Positions 6,216-7,467 of a stretch of 7,467 nt of DNA are shown here, piece after piece. How positions within the stretch are numbered: the first letter of the stretch is position 1; each line of letters begins with the position of its first letter. The notes under the pieces are model-generated. The model made no database searches, was not told where the DNA came from, and saw only the letters and a list, made by a program, of their open reading frames with translations. Where the stretch lies: positions 399,842-407,308 of the forward strand of contig NZ_CP033004.1 of NCBI RefSeq assembly GCF_005080745.1. The letters run 5' to 3'. The position numbers and the translations under genes are program-made. This DNA comes from Buchnera aphidicola (Melaphis rhois) (GTDB taxonomy: Bacteria > Pseudomonadota > Gammaproteobacteria > Enterobacterales > Enterobacteriaceae).

Positions 6216-7466
6216 ATGAAAATAAGTCATATCACTGGACCTACTAACCTTTCTGGAGAAGTAAAAATATCCGGTTCAAAAAATGCTGCCTTACCTATAC
6301 TATTAGTATCAATATTATCACAAGAACCAATAGAACTGCATAATATTCCACTTCTTCGAGATATTTTAAATGCAATAAAAATACTAATAAAACTAGGAGT
6401 AAAAATAGAAATCAACAAGAGAATATATCTTGATACTAAAAAAATTGAAATTTGTACCATACCTAAAAAAATTACAAAAACAATACGAGCTTCTATTTGG
6501 ATACTAGGACCCCTTCTAGCAAGATTCGGTTATGCAAAAATATCTTTTCCTGGAGGATGTAAAATAGGACACAGAAAAATTGACTTACATATATTCGGAT
6601 TAACTCAGTTAGGAGCTAATATTACTATTTGCGATAATCATATAACTGGTTCAGTGATTGGAAAATTAAAAGGGGCCAATATAAAACTATCCAAAATAAG
6701 TGTAGGAGCAACTATTACCATTATGAGTGCAGCTACCTTAGCTATAGGAAATACTATAATTTTAAATGCTGCATGTGAACCAGAAATCGTAGACGTTGCT
6801 AATTTTCTTAATAGTCTAGGAGCCAAAATCACTGGAGCTGGAAGTAGAAAAATTATTATTCAAGGTGTAACTAAATTACACGGAGGTACATATAAAATTA
6901 TATCTGATAGAATTGAAACAGGCACGTTTTTAATTGCAGCAGCTATCTCTAACGGAAACATTATTTGTTATAATACTCAACCTGAAATGTTGACATATTT
7001 ACTAAAAAAACTAATACAAACAGGAGCTAAAATAAACATTGGAAACGATTGGATAAATCTTAATATGACCAACATAAATCCTACAGGAACTGATATTATA
7101 ACTTCTCCTTATCCAGGATTTCCAACTGATATGCAAGCTCCATTTACATTATTAAACTTAATATCCAATGGCATTAGTATAGTCACTGAAACTATATTCG
7201 AAAATCGTTTTATACATATACCTGAATTAAAAAAAATGGGTGCAAAAGCAATTATAAAAAATAACTCAGTTATTTGCTATGGAGTTAAACAACTAAATTC
7301 AGCTAAAATAATTGCATTAGATTTACGTGGATCTGCTAGCTTAATACTAGCTGGATGCATCGCTGATGGGGACACTATCCTTAAAAATTCTGACCTTATT
7401 ACAAGGGGATACGAAAATTTTTATAAAAAACTTAGAAAAATAGGAGCAAAAATTAAAAATAAATAA
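6216..7466 (+). CDS. murA: MurA, UDP-GlcNAc 1-carboxyvinyltransferase
   Basis: MurA transfers enolpyruvate from PEP to UDP-GlcNAc, the first committed step of peptidoglycan synthesis in the cytoplasm. The product is complete at 416 residues (419 in E. coli). Active-site residues keep E. coli numbering: Lys22-Asn23 in SKNAALP, Arg91, catalytic Cys115 in the mobile loop FPGGCKIGHR, Arg120, Asp305 in FPTDMQA, Arg331 in ENRF, Arg371 in DLRGSAS and Arg397 in TRGYE. Cys115 marks the fosfomycin-sensitive type by family knowledge. Loop changes against E. coli include His119, Lys121 (Pro in E. coli) and Thr396 (Asp in E. coli). There is no Shine-Dalgarno sequence; the 5-nt spacing after ibaG suggests translational coupling. 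The stop at 7464-7466 lies one base before the window edge. Confidence 0.97.
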   Translation: MKISHITGPTNLSGEVKISGSKNAALPILLVSILSQEPIELHNIPLLRDILNAIKILIKLGVKIEINKRIYLDTKKIEICTIPKKITKTIRASIWILGPLLARFGYAKISFPGGCKIGHRKIDLHIFGLTQLGANITICDNHITGSVIGKLKGANIKLSKISVGATITIMSAATLAIGNTIILNAACEPEIVDVANFLNSLGAKITGAGSRKIIIQGVTKLHGGTYKIISDRIETGTFLIAAAISNGNIICYNTQPEMLTYLLKKLIQTGAKINIGNDWINLNMTNINPTGTDIITSPYPGFPTDMQAPFTLLNLISNGISIVTETIFENRFIHIPELKKMGAKAIIKNNSVICYGVKQLNSAKIIALDLRGSASLILAGCIADGDTILKNSDLITRGYENFYKKLRKIGAKIKNK

Positions 7467-7467
7467 A

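Noticed and set aside
6227..6460. 77-codon open frame on the minus strand inside murA
   Set aside because: It is antisense to well-conserved murA codons, has no ribosome site and resembles no family.
6638..6832. 64-codon open frame on the minus strand inside murA
   Set aside because: It is also an antisense by-product of murA coding sequence, with no support of its own.

Overview
The window is very AT-rich (about a quarter G+C by eye) and carries a compact set of gammaproteobacterial housekeeping genes close to Escherichia coli in sequence. Intergenic DNA is almost pure A/T, and homopolymer runs of 8-9 A or T occur inside genes. This points to a reduced-genome insect endosymbiont. The FtsH sequence and the gene order fit Buchnera aphidicola or a close relative best; this rests on remembered family sequences, not a search.

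Left part, minus strand, read from high to low coordinates: greA (transcript cleavage factor), rlmE (23S rRNA 2'-O-methyltransferase), ftsH (membrane AAA+ zinc protease), glmM (phosphoglucosamine mutase), secG (translocon subunit) and tRNA-Leu(GAG). This is the E. coli greA-rlmE-ftsH-(folP)-glmM-secG-leuU order without yhbY and folP. A 379-nt gap occupies the folP position and holds a strong RNA hairpin instead of a recognisable gene remnant.

Right part, plus strand: ibaG (BolA family) and murA (UDP-GlcNAc enolpyruvyl transferase), separated by 5 nt and divergent from greA across a 409-nt AT-rich gap with candidate promoters. In E. coli ibaG and murA point the same way as greA and lie several genes away, so the arrangement here implies an inversion (plus losses) of the murA block.

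Functionally, GlmM makes GlcN-1-P, the precursor of UDP-GlcNAc, which MurA then uses in the first committed peptidoglycan step. SecG and FtsH serve membrane protein export and quality control; GreA, RlmE and tRNA-Leu serve transcription and translation. I see no novel system, mobile element, CRISPR array or phage gene. The points worth a second look are an unusually diverged GlmM, structured RNA in the folP gap, non-ATG starts, a Shine-Dalgarno-led micro-ORF upstream of rlmE, and repeated 9-nt A/T tracts in coding regions.
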